This document shows, one piece after another, positions 1 through 5,426 of a stretch of DNA of 8,844 nt; positions within the stretch are counted from its first letter, which is position 1, and every line of letters starts with the position of its first letter. The notes beneath the pieces are model-generated. The model was not told where the DNA came from, did not search any database, and saw only the letters and a list, made by a program, of their open reading frames with translations. Origin of the DNA: Candidatus Bathyarchaeota archaeon (GTDB lineage: Archaea; Thermoproteota; Bathyarchaeia; 40CM-2-53-6). A program made the position numbers and the translations under genes. The stretch is taken from NCBI GenBank assembly GCA_005888755.1, contig VBBQ01000037.1, forward strand, positions 119,648 through 128,491, written 5' to 3'.

Positions 1-417
1 CACACGCGCGACTTTCCTGTAGAGATCGGAATAGGTCAGACTAGAACGTCCTCGTCCCTCAGACCGCGAGATGAGGGCGATCCTATCGTCTCTAAATCTC
101 AGAAGGTTCTCGGCGAAATTGAGTCTCGCCCCGGAAAACCAATTGGCCCCAGGAAACCTGCTAAGATCATCGACGATTGCGTCAAACTTTTTCGAGGATA
201 TGATTCCTGCATACTCCCACATGGCGGACCAAAACTCAGTAGGTTTCTCAACGGACCACCTGTAGAGCTCAGGATAGGATCCAAGACTCAGACTGTACTT
301 CTTGTTGACAGATGCTAGAAATCGGGTGAGATTGGCCTGTTTTACTCGCTCCCCAGAAGGTATCCAGAGAGGCTTTCGCCCGGGACCCGTTTCAACCAAG
401 TCGGCCAACCGCTCCAA
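1..417 (-). CDS. Acetoacetyl-CoA synthetase-like acyl-CoA ligase, N-terminal part (runs off the left edge)
   Basis: Reading the minus strand from about 417 to the edge gives 139 uninterrupted codons that look like the N-terminal domain of acetoacetyl-CoA synthetase, an ANL-superfamily ligase that makes acetoacetyl-CoA from acetoacetate, ATP and CoA. Recognisable pieces, in order, are PLWIPSGERV (residues 16-25), YPELYRWSVE (48-57), FWSAMWEYAG (62-71), RFPGANWFSGARLNFAENLL (87-106) and LTYSDLYRKVARV (127-139). The adenylate-forming core motifs lie outside the window, so substrate specificity rests on the N-terminal signature only. There is no ATG. An in-frame TGA sits just upstream, leaving TTG codons at 417, 408 or 399 as starts; 417 is the longest choice and is uncertain. 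It diverges from the metallo-hydrolase gene and shares its AT-rich promoter element. Together with the thiolase further on, it suggests acetoacetate use or formation (inference). Confidence 0.82.
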   Translation of the reverse strand, partial: MERLADLVETGPGRKPLWIPSGERVKQANLTRFLASVNKKYSLSLGSYPELYRWSVEKPTEFWSAMWEYAGIISSKKFDAIVDDLSRFPGANWFSGARLNFAENLLRFRDDRIALISRSEGRGRSSLTYSDLYRKVARV

Positions 418-467
418 GAATCACTTGATAACTTGTCCGGACTCCCTTTGAAGGATTTCGACCTGGA

Positions 468-477
468 TAATTTATAG
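468..477. promoter_or_regulatory. Shared bidirectional TATA-like element
   Basis: The AT-rich stretch TAATTTATAG reads as CTATAAATTA on the minus strand, a good archaeal TATA box in that direction. It is the only such element between the divergent ligase (start near 417) and hydrolase (start 509) genes. A start of transcription about 25 bases away would fall near 448 on the minus strand, giving a leader of about 30 bases, and near 497 on the plus strand, giving a leader of about 12. Spacing supports both directions, but this is a by-eye call. Confidence 0.5.
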
Positions 478-508
478 CCTTTCAATCAAACCTCAGATCC
501 GAGTCCAG

Positions 509-1222
509 TTGACCGTCGTCGACGTAAGACTGCTTACGGATGGTTATTTCACCCTCGACAAGAGCTTTCTCGTATTTGGCAAATATCAAGGAACCAAGTA
601 CAAAGCCGCACTAAAACCACTACTGATACGAACAGAAAAAGAGAATATCCTAGTCGATACCGGAATCGGGACGCTGCCACCGAAATACGAGAAATTCCAC
701 GAAGTCATCAGAACCAAAGAAGAGCAACTGCGGCTATCTCTGAAGAAAGCTGGGCTGGAACCCAGTGACATTACTTTAGTGGTAAACACTCATCTCCACT
801 TTGACCACTGTGGGAACAATCTTCTATTTCCCAACGCGAAGTTTCTAGAACAGACTGACGAGGTCCGGTACGCATACTTTCCAGACCGATTCATGCGGGT
901 AAGCTACCTGCGTGAATTCTTCGACACCGAAGGAGAAATCGTGCCGCTACGAGGGAGATACGCGATTGAGGACGGAGTCGAGATCGTACCAACACCAGGC
1001 CACACCGTAGGGCACCAGTCAGTTATCGTGAAGTGGAAGAACCGAAACCTCGTCTACGCGGGAGATGCAGCTCCCCTACCAGAAAACATCGAGAAACGAA
1101 ACATCACAGGAATGATCTACAGCACAGCACAAGGATTAGAATCAATCGACCTCTTACGAAGGATAGAAAATCCAGTTTACATTTACTCACACGAGAACGA
1201 ACAACTGAAAATTCCGGCGTAG
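509..1222 (+). CDS. Metallo-beta-lactamase-fold hydrolase, N-acyl homoserine lactonase (AttM/AiiA)-like
   Basis: This 237-residue protein is a complete metallo-beta-lactamase-fold hydrolase with the two-metal site intact. It has HLHFDH at residues 95-100, a third-strand His165 in TPGHTVGH, the bridging Asp186 in YAGDAA, and a final His228 near the C-terminus. The layout, about 240 residues with the LVDTGIG segment near residue 50 and no extra domain, is that of the lactonase branch (AttM/AiiA/AhlD) rather than glyoxalase II or RNase J types. The substrate cannot be read from the sequence: a lactone is likely by family, and other cyclic or thioester substrates are possible. Translation starts at TTG 509. 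No ATG, GTG or TTG lies in frame between the TATA-like element and this codon, and the implied leader is about 12 bases. No signal peptide is seen. Its stop codon lies only 7 bases from the stop of the convergent zinc-finger gene. Confidence 0.88.
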   Translation: MTVVDVRLLTDGYFTLDKSFLVFGKYQGTKYKAALKPLLIRTEKENILVDTGIGTLPPKYEKFHEVIRTKEEQLRLSLKKAGLEPSDITLVVNTHLHFDHCGNNLLFPNAKFLEQTDEVRYAYFPDRFMRVSYLREFFDTEGEIVPLRGRYAIEDGVEIVPTPGHTVGHQSVIVKWKNRNLVYAGDAAPLPENIEKRNITGMIYSTAQGLESIDLLRRIENPVYIYSHENEQLKIPA

Positions 1223-1229
1223 CATTCGC

Positions 1230-1409
1230 CTACCTCTTAGCTGGCTCGGGTAAATGCGTCTCTAGCGCGGGGAAGAGAGCCTTGGCCCTCAGTTGACGGA
1301 TAAGCTCTCTATGCTCAGCAAAGTGCTTCTTACAGAACCATTTGCGACAGTCGCCACAGAATAGAATGGTTTCGCTTTGACAATCTTCGTAGTGACAACC
1401 CGATTCCAT
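1230..1409 (-). CDS. Small B-box/AN1-like zinc-finger protein
   Basis: From ATG 1409 this frame encodes 59 residues dominated by one metal-binding finger: Cys5, Cys10, Cys18, Cys21, Cys26, His29 and His33. The spacing C-x4-C-x7-C-x2-C-x4-C-x2-H-x3-H resembles B-box or AN1-type fingers. A charged helical tail (about residues 30-45) follows. Such fingers usually mediate protein or nucleic-acid contacts; nothing here fixes the role. The frame stays open upstream to a TTG at 1577, which would add 56 residues with no recognisable motif, so I prefer the ATG that sits directly before the finger. With the TTG start it would lie 27 bases after the PurM-like gene and could be the last gene of that transcript; with the ATG start the gap is about 195 bases, in which I see no other gene. 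No clear promoter precedes the ATG. Confidence 0.6.
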   Translation of the reverse strand: MESGCHYEDCQSETILFCGDCRKWFCKKHFAEHRELIRQLRAKALFPALETHLPEPAKR

Positions 1410-1604
1410 AGCTAAAGTGAGTAGCGGGACTTGATTGGTGGGAGAGGTAGCCGGCCCTAGGTTAGCCCAGAAAGGGGAAGTCGTGGCCTCGGTGACAAAG
1501 TTTTCTATGCGATGTAAGGTGTCGATACCTTGCTTAGTTCTGAAGATAGTTACCGACCTTCTCAATCGGAATCTCAAAACGATCCTATTCTTCGCTGCGG
1601 CAAT

Positions 1605-2675
1605 TCATGACCAGCCACTATTGACGGCTTTCGAGTAGGCCTTCCAGTAAGGGTCCACGCTGGGGTAATTGAGATTGCGCAGCCCCTTACTCGTTGTGGC
1701 CTTGCAACCTCGAAACTTGCGCGTTAGGCTCCCAACGATAGATGAAGGAATGCCCCCTGAAGATAATTTGGCCAATATCTTGTTCGTCTTTGTTGGTCTA
1801 GACGCGATGAGAAGACTGCCCTCGCTCAGACAAACCAATGGGTCTATCCTGAACAATTTGCACAGGTGTCGGGTCTCTTCGCTAATCTGAATCAGTTCTA
1901 GGTCTACAATTAGCCCAAGCTTTGATGCTGTCGTAAGTTCGATCAGGGCTGCGATTACCCCGCCTTCCGTCGCATCATGCATTGCTGTGACACCATGCTG
2001 TCGGACTCCTACTGTTGATGCCGTCAACGCGTCTTCGACTGTACTCACTTTGTAGAGGTAGTTCCAGGCTTTTTCAAAGAGGCTGTTTCCGAGAGCTCTC
2101 CTCGCTCTCTTTGGGAATGCTCGCGTCAAGATTGCCGTTGCTTCGATCGCCGCTCCTTTTGTCAGTATGATATCGTCTCCAGCTCGAGCCATGCCTGACG
2201 TCAGGTAACGGTCCTCGGGACCCGTGGCCATCACTACGCCTCCTCCAACAATCGTGTAGTCTATGCCCGGGTACCGTCCAGTGTGGCCACCGATGATGGA
2301 GAGCCCCAGCTGTTTGCATTCTTTGTGGAAAGATCTCCAATACTTCGCAAAGTTCGCGTCACTTAGGGTCGGTGGGAGGTTGAAGTCAAAAAGTCCGAAC
2401 TGAGGCGAAAATCCGCTCGTCGTGAGATCGGAGGCTAACAGGTGAACGGACAACCACGCTGAGGCTTCCGGGCCCAGCGACGGAATGTACGATAATGGAT
2501 CAGAAGTCGCGACCAGAACACGGCCGCGACCAAGTCGAAGAATTGAATTGTCAGCCCCGAAGGCAGGGCCAACGATTAGTTGCGATGATGAAGCGCCCAG
2601 GGACCGGTAGATGACGGATTCTAGGGTGCTTTGTCCCGCTTTACCGAGCCTCGGAGAACCACGCACAGCACGCAT
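1605..2675 (-). CDS. AIR synthase (PurM/HypE/ThiL-superfamily) protein under TPP-riboswitch control
   Basis: This 356-residue protein has the two-domain plan of the PurM/HypE/ThiL/SelD superfamily, ATP-dependent enzymes whose products pass through a phosphorylated or activated intermediate. The N-terminal half carries FGADNSIL (about residues 39-46), which aligns by eye with the GDDAA metal/ATP loop of ThiL and HypE. It is followed by TSDPLSYIPSLG, LLASDLTTSG (compare SDLAAMG of ThiL) and IIGGHTGRYPG. The C-terminal half carries ILTKGAAIEATAIL and AMHDATEGGV, the counterpart of the HypE DPTRGG glycine loop. The protein ends without the C-terminal cysteine that HypE uses to carry the carbamoyl group, so hydrogenase maturation is unlikely. 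It begins 10 bases after the stop of the riboswitch-controlled transporter gene, with no Shine-Dalgarno site visible, so the two are very probably cotranscribed. The link to thiamine is inference from the riboswitch and the ThiL kinship; substrate unknown. Confidence 0.85.
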   Translation of the reverse strand: MRAVRGSPRLGKAGQSTLESVIYRSLGASSSQLIVGPAFGADNSILRLGRGRVLVATSDPLSYIPSLGPEASAWLSVHLLASDLTTSGFSPQFGLFDFNLPPTLSDANFAKYWRSFHKECKQLGLSIIGGHTGRYPGIDYTIVGGGVVMATGPEDRYLTSGMARAGDDIILTKGAAIEATAILTRAFPKRARRALGNSLFEKAWNYLYKVSTVEDALTASTVGVRQHGVTAMHDATEGGVIAALIELTTASKLGLIVDLELIQISEETRHLCKLFRIDPLVCLSEGSLLIASRPTKTNKILAKLSSGGIPSSIVGSLTRKFRGCKATTSKGLRNLNYPSVDPYWKAYSKAVNSGWS

Positions 2676-2685
2676 AGAATCGGGC

Positions 2686-3348
2686 CTAATCGAAGTGCTG
2701 GACCCGAAACGCCCTCTGTGCTGCGACGATGAGAATCAGAGCCACTGGTATCCAAACAATGTCTATGAGAGTCGCGAAGTCGAAGGATGCGAGCCAGAAA
2801 CCTTGGACTAACCCTGAGGAGCTACAGCCTGGTTGGATGCAGTAAAACGCTGTAAACGAGTACACCGGCCAGTCGATCAGAAAGAAGACAACGGTCTCAT
2901 AGACGGTCGCTAGAACCATTCCGTAAGCGAGAATGCGTCTTGCCTTGTCTCTAAATCTGTGAATGATCAGAACCTCGGGCGCTCGCGCAAGCACTATTCC
3001 GGGGACGAAGGTTAGGGCCCAGATGGAGGGAGCTTCGCCGAAGACGAAAATGTTGATAGTCTCACCGATTGCTGAGCCAATAGCCGTCGACCAGAAGCTG
3101 ACTTTACGCGAAAATAGAACAGCGATAGCGAGATAGAAGGCAGGCGCGGCGGTAATTTCTCCAAGAGGATAAGGAAGCGTGAAACCAAACAAGACGTTTG
3201 ATATGATCGTTCCAACAGCCACGAGTGCCGAAAAAGCGCCGATTCTAGCGATGTCTAAGACCGGATTCGTCTTAAGCTCTCTGCGAATGGGAGCTGATGC
3301 CGACGGAGGAAGTGAATTCTGCGCTGACCATTCTGGATATTGATTCAT
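2686..3348 (-). CDS. ECF-transporter S component, probably for thiamine or a thiamine precursor
   Basis: A 220-residue integral membrane protein with about six hydrophobic segments (roughly residues 32-53, 63-80, 84-104, 108-128, 138-160 and 188-212) after a polar N-terminus of about 30 residues. Size, segment number and the GEITAAPAFYLAIAVLF and GSAIGETINIFVFG stretches fit substrate-binding S components of energy-coupling-factor vitamin transporters. Such proteins bind a vitamin and need a shared EcfT/EcfA module, which is not encoded in this window. The specificity call rests on the TPP riboswitch directly upstream, so thiamine, its pyrimidine (HMP) or its thiazole moiety are the candidates. 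The start at ATG 3348 is well supported: a GGAG site lies 5 bases before it. The PurM-like gene follows after 10 bases. Expression should fall when cellular TPP is high (inference from the riboswitch class). Confidence 0.82.
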   Translation of the reverse strand: MNQYPEWSAQNSLPPSASAPIRRELKTNPVLDIARIGAFSALVAVGTIISNVLFGFTLPYPLGEITAAPAFYLAIAVLFSRKVSFWSTAIGSAIGETINIFVFGEAPSIWALTFVPGIVLARAPEVLIIHRFRDKARRILAYGMVLATVYETVVFFLIDWPVYSFTAFYCIQPGCSSSGLVQGFWLASFDFATLIDIVWIPVALILIVAAQRAFRVQHFD

Positions 3349-3353
3349 TGTTT

Positions 3354-3357
3354 CTCC
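3354..3357 (-). promoter_or_regulatory. Shine-Dalgarno site of the S-component gene
   Basis: GGAG on the minus strand lies 5 bases ahead of ATG 3348. It is one of the few convincing ribosome-binding sites in the window, in keeping with a gene that has a long structured leader. A CTCC at 3385-3388 on the same RNA could pair with it, so the riboswitch could act by hiding this site; that is inference. Confidence 0.6.
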
Positions 3358-3398
3358 ATTCTTCGAGGAAGGGAAAACAAGGCAGGAGTCAGGCTTCG

Positions 3399-3496
3399 TA
3401 TCGTCCCTCCGCCGGCATTACCCGGATCAGGTTCAAAGGGTCGATGGCAAGCGAAGCCATCCTCTCAGCCGGGTTTATCCCAGCTCCCCGTTGATA
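3399..3496 (-). promoter_or_regulatory. TPP riboswitch (THI element)
   Basis: Read on the minus strand, this leader shows the signature TPP aptamer blocks in order. GGGGAGC opens the core, followed by the GGCTGAGAGG element (the CTGAGA bulge that binds the pyrimidine ring). Next are a variable GATGGC...GCCATC hairpin, ACCCTTTGAACCTGATC, then CGGGTAATGCCGGCGGAGGGA split by P4/P5. The P1 stem can close by TATC at 3493-3496 pairing with GATA at 3399-3402. It lies between a TATA box and the S-component gene, with about 50 bases from the aptamer to the start codon. That linker is pyrimidine-rich in part (CTTGTTTTCCCTTCC) and holds the GGAG site. Control could be by premature termination or by blocking translation; the sequence does not decide. 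TPP riboswitches are common in bacteria and less common in archaea. Confidence 0.95.
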
Positions 3497-3514
3497 GAAG
3501 GAACTAGGAACCGC

Positions 3515-3523
3515 GTATTTAAG
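3515..3523 (-). promoter_or_regulatory. Archaeal TATA box of the thiamine operon
   Basis: CTTAAATAC on the minus strand lies about 25 bases before position 3494. Transcription should therefore begin almost exactly at the first paired base of riboswitch stem P1. The box begins within 10 bases of the DUF35 stop codon, so the two transcription units are packed tightly and read-through from the thiolase operon is possible. Confidence 0.6.
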
Positions 3524-3529
3524 CGCTGG

Positions 3530-3946
3530 CTATCCAGTTTCCTTGAAGAAATAGCGCGGCCAGTGTGGCCAGCTCGTCTCTTGTGATTTCGGACTAAAAT
3601 CAACCTCCAGCTCCATTCCAATCTTCAAAGATTCCAGTCTCGATGTTCTGATAATGCTCGGCAACTTGACGCCCTCTTCCATATCCACAATTCCGACGGC
3701 GTATGGAGCCATATGTTTGAACTGCGGTGGTGAGACATGGACGACGGTGTATGTTACGAGCTTGCCCTTGGTTCCGAGCTGAACCCATTCTACTCTTGAA
3801 GATCGACATTTTGGACAGATGGTTCTTGGCGGAACCATGATGTGTTTGCAGCGAACGCACCTGACCGCCATTAGTTTGCGATCAGCGCATTGCCGATAGA
3901 ACTCTTCGATTGTGGGAGGAGGGAGTTCGCTCAAATTATCAAGCAC
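3530..3946 (-). CDS. DUF35 zinc-ribbon/OB-fold protein, thiolase partner
   Basis: A 138-residue protein of the DUF35 family. It has an N-terminal helix (PPPTIEEFY, residues 9-17), a rubredoxin-like zinc ribbon with Cys30, Cys33, Cys44 and Cys47, then an OB-fold domain from about residue 60 (GKLVTYTVVHV, YAVGIVDMEEGV, LKIGMELEVDF). In archaea DUF35 proteins bridge acetoacetyl-CoA thiolase and HMG-CoA synthase, holding the CoA of the shared intermediate. Here it follows the thiolase, but no HMG-CoA synthase is adjacent. The GTG start at 3946 overlaps the thiolase stop by 8 bases. A GAGGAG site at 3946-3951 runs into that GTG, so it cannot serve it. An in-frame TTG at 3932-3934, 11 bases downstream of the site, gives a protein beginning with SELPPPTIEEFY after the initiator and may be the true start. 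Confidence 0.92.
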   Translation of the reverse strand: MLDNLSELPPPTIEEFYRQCADRKLMAVRCVRCKHIMVPPRTICPKCRSSRVEWVQLGTKGKLVTYTVVHVSPPQFKHMAPYAVGIVDMEEGVKLPSIIRTSRLESLKIGMELEVDFSPKSQETSWPHWPRYFFKETG

Positions 3947-5123
3947 TCCTCAAGATGTGAACGACGCCGGTGGCGCCGGATCCGCCTAGATTATGGGCAA
4001 GAGCAATTTCCGCGTCGGCGACTTGTCTCCGGTCAGCCTGTCCTGTCAGCTGCAGGTACAGCTCGTGCACCTGGGCAGTTCCCGTGGCGCCTACTGGGTG
4101 TCCTTTCGATTTGAGCCCCCCACTCGTGTTTATTGGAATAGTGCCGCCAATGTTTGAGGCGCCACTTTCGACAAACTTGCCTCCTTGACCAGGCCTGCAG
4201 AAGCCCAAGTCTTCACATGCGATTATCTCTGCGATTGTGAAGCAGTCGTGGACTTCGGCAACGTCGATGTCCTTCGCTTTGACGTCGGCCATTTTGTAGG
4301 CCTCCTGGGCTGCTTGCTTTGCCGCGTTGATAGTTGTGAGGCTGTCACGCTCGTGGAGGCAGAATGTGTCCTGGGATTGTCCTGAACCGATAATGTGAAC
4401 GAAATTGTCACTCAGTTTCTTGGCGAGTTTCGGGTGCGTCAGGATTAGACAGCTGGCTCCGTCTGTTATGAGGGAGCAGTCATACAGTTTGAGAGGCCAT
4501 GCGACCATACGGGACTTCATGACTTCGTCGAGGGTCACTTCTTTCTGCATGTGAGCCTTAGGATTCAGAGCACCGTTCTTGTGATTCTTTACGGCTACAG
4601 CGGCCATTTGTTCCTCCGTCGTGCCGTACTCGTGCATGTGGACCGTTGCCATCAGGGCGAATAGTCCGGGGAACGTCATTCCGTTCCATTGTTCGAAGGG
4701 ATAGTCTGACGCTGTAGCAAGGATTCCGGTTACTTCTGGCGTTGGTTGATTGGTCATCTTCTCAACTCCTCCGACCAACACGATGTCGTACATGCCGGAT
4801 TTGATCGCCATTATCCCGGCGCGGAGGGCTGATCCTGAGGAGGCGCAGGCGTTTTCTATCCTCGTTGCAGGAGCGGGCAGTAAGCCAGCCCAGCTTGCGT
4901 TTATCGGGGCATCATGCGCTTGATGCTCGTAGGCCTCGCTCATCTGGCCGATAAATGCGGCCTTGATATCCTTGCCAGGGTCCAGCTCCTCGACTCTGTG
5001 AAAGGCCTCTAGAGCTGCTTCGGCGAATAGTTCGCGTGCGTAGACGCCCTCTCGCCGGCCGAATTTGGAGAGGCCCGCAGAGATTATTGTAGCAAGCGGC
5101 TTGACCCTACGCGGCCTACGCAA
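3939..5123 (-). CDS. Thiolase family protein (acetyl-CoA C-acetyltransferase/SCP-x type)
   Basis: A full-length 394-residue thiolase, which condenses or cleaves acyl-CoA/acetyl-CoA. The nucleophile is Cys93 in NACASSGSA, followed by the oxyanion and base residues His292 (EVHDCF) and His342 (GHPVGATG). The C-terminal loop is NLGGSGATG (378-386) instead of the CxGGG-like loop of bacterial biosynthetic thiolases. This matches the archaeal/SCP-x branch that works with DUF35 proteins. Probable role: acetoacetyl-CoA formation for mevalonate synthesis, or cleavage of acetoacetyl-CoA supplied by the ligase at the left edge. The start is TTG 5123, immediately after an in-frame TAG, with no ATG or GTG nearby. 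A TATA box about 35 bases upstream implies a leader of roughly 9 bases or fewer. The DUF35 gene follows with an overlap of up to 8 bases, so they form one operon. Confidence 0.94.
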   Translation of the reverse strand: MRRPRRVKPLATIISAGLSKFGRREGVYARELFAEAALEAFHRVEELDPGKDIKAAFIGQMSEAYEHQAHDAPINASWAGLLPAPATRIENACASSGSALRAGIMAIKSGMYDIVLVGGVEKMTNQPTPEVTGILATASDYPFEQWNGMTFPGLFALMATVHMHEYGTTEEQMAAVAVKNHKNGALNPKAHMQKEVTLDEVMKSRMVAWPLKLYDCSLITDGASCLILTHPKLAKKLSDNFVHIIGSGQSQDTFCLHERDSLTTINAAKQAAQEAYKMADVKAKDIDVAEVHDCFTIAEIIACEDLGFCRPGQGGKFVESGASNIGGTIPINTSGGLKSKGHPVGATGTAQVHELYLQLTGQADRRQVADAEIALAHNLGGSGATGVVHILRSA

Positions 5124-5153
5124 CTAAATCTGAAATCAAGGGGCGACCCTTCA

Positions 5154-5162
5154 CTAAAATAG
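5154..5162 (-). promoter_or_regulatory. TATA box of the thiolase-DUF35 operon
   Basis: CTATTTTAG on the minus strand sits about 26 bases before position 5132, predicting a very short leader ahead of TTG 5123. This supports the TTG start. It is directly flanked upstream by a palindromic pentamer cluster. Confidence 0.5.
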
Positions 5163-5166
5163 CCTT

Positions 5167-5190
5167 CCTTGAGCCAAGGCAAGGCCTTGC
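5167..5190. repeat. Operator-like cluster of CCTTG/CAAGG palindromes
   Basis: Four pentamers lie in 24 bases: CCTTG (5167-5171), CAAGG (5175-5179), then CAAGG and CCTTG within the perfect 12-base palindrome GCAAGGCCTTGC (5179-5190). The first two form an inverted repeat with a 3-base spacer. The cluster begins 4 bases upstream of the thiolase TATA box, where archaeal regulators commonly bind. It may be an operator for a dimeric regulator; this is inference from symmetry and position. Confidence 0.4.
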
Positions 5191-5426
5191 TCTAGATGCT
5201 CCCTCGAGCAGTGCCTTTTTCTCCGGATTCCTTTGGATTATCGTGGGCCGTGAGAGCAGAACACGATTCCCAGCGACCAAGAACCGGTCGATCGGGTTCG
5301 AGGAAGAAAAATTCGGCGATGGCTGAGGTTAGCCTTCTGGCTCGTCCTTTGGATTCTCGCCATCTACATCACAGCTTATGGTTATCTGCCCCTGCCTTGA
5401 ATCAGAAAAGGGTGAAAGTCTACAGC
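5191..5426. other. Intergenic region without a confident gene
   Basis: No ORF here has a recognisable protein family. Plus-strand frame 5254-5400 encodes a 48-residue stretch ending in a strongly hydrophobic segment (AFWLVLWILAIYITAYGY) preceded by a basic RGRKIRRW run, like a single-pass membrane anchor. It has no ATG, GTG or TTG after its upstream TGA, so it would need a frameshift to be a gene. A pyrimidine-rich CACCCTTTTCTG run just after the secreted-protein stop (minus strand) might help transcription end there. Confidence 0.3.

Noticed and set aside
1033-1296. Plus-strand ORF spanning the end of the hydrolase gene
   Set aside because: It is out of frame with the metallo-hydrolase, arginine-rich and without a recognisable motif.
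2074-2340. Minus-strand ORF inside the PurM-like gene
   Set aside because: It is a shadow frame rich in His, Arg and Trp; the overlapping frame carries all conserved superfamily motifs.
1605-2675. Annotation as hydrogenase maturation factor HypE
   Set aside because: The C-terminal cysteine motif is missing, no hydrogenase or hyp genes are nearby, and the TPP riboswitch points to thiamine.
5240-5310. Possible tRNA suggested by GGGTTCGAG
   Set aside because: The flanking bases cannot form a T-arm stem, and no acceptor, D or anticodon arms could be drawn.
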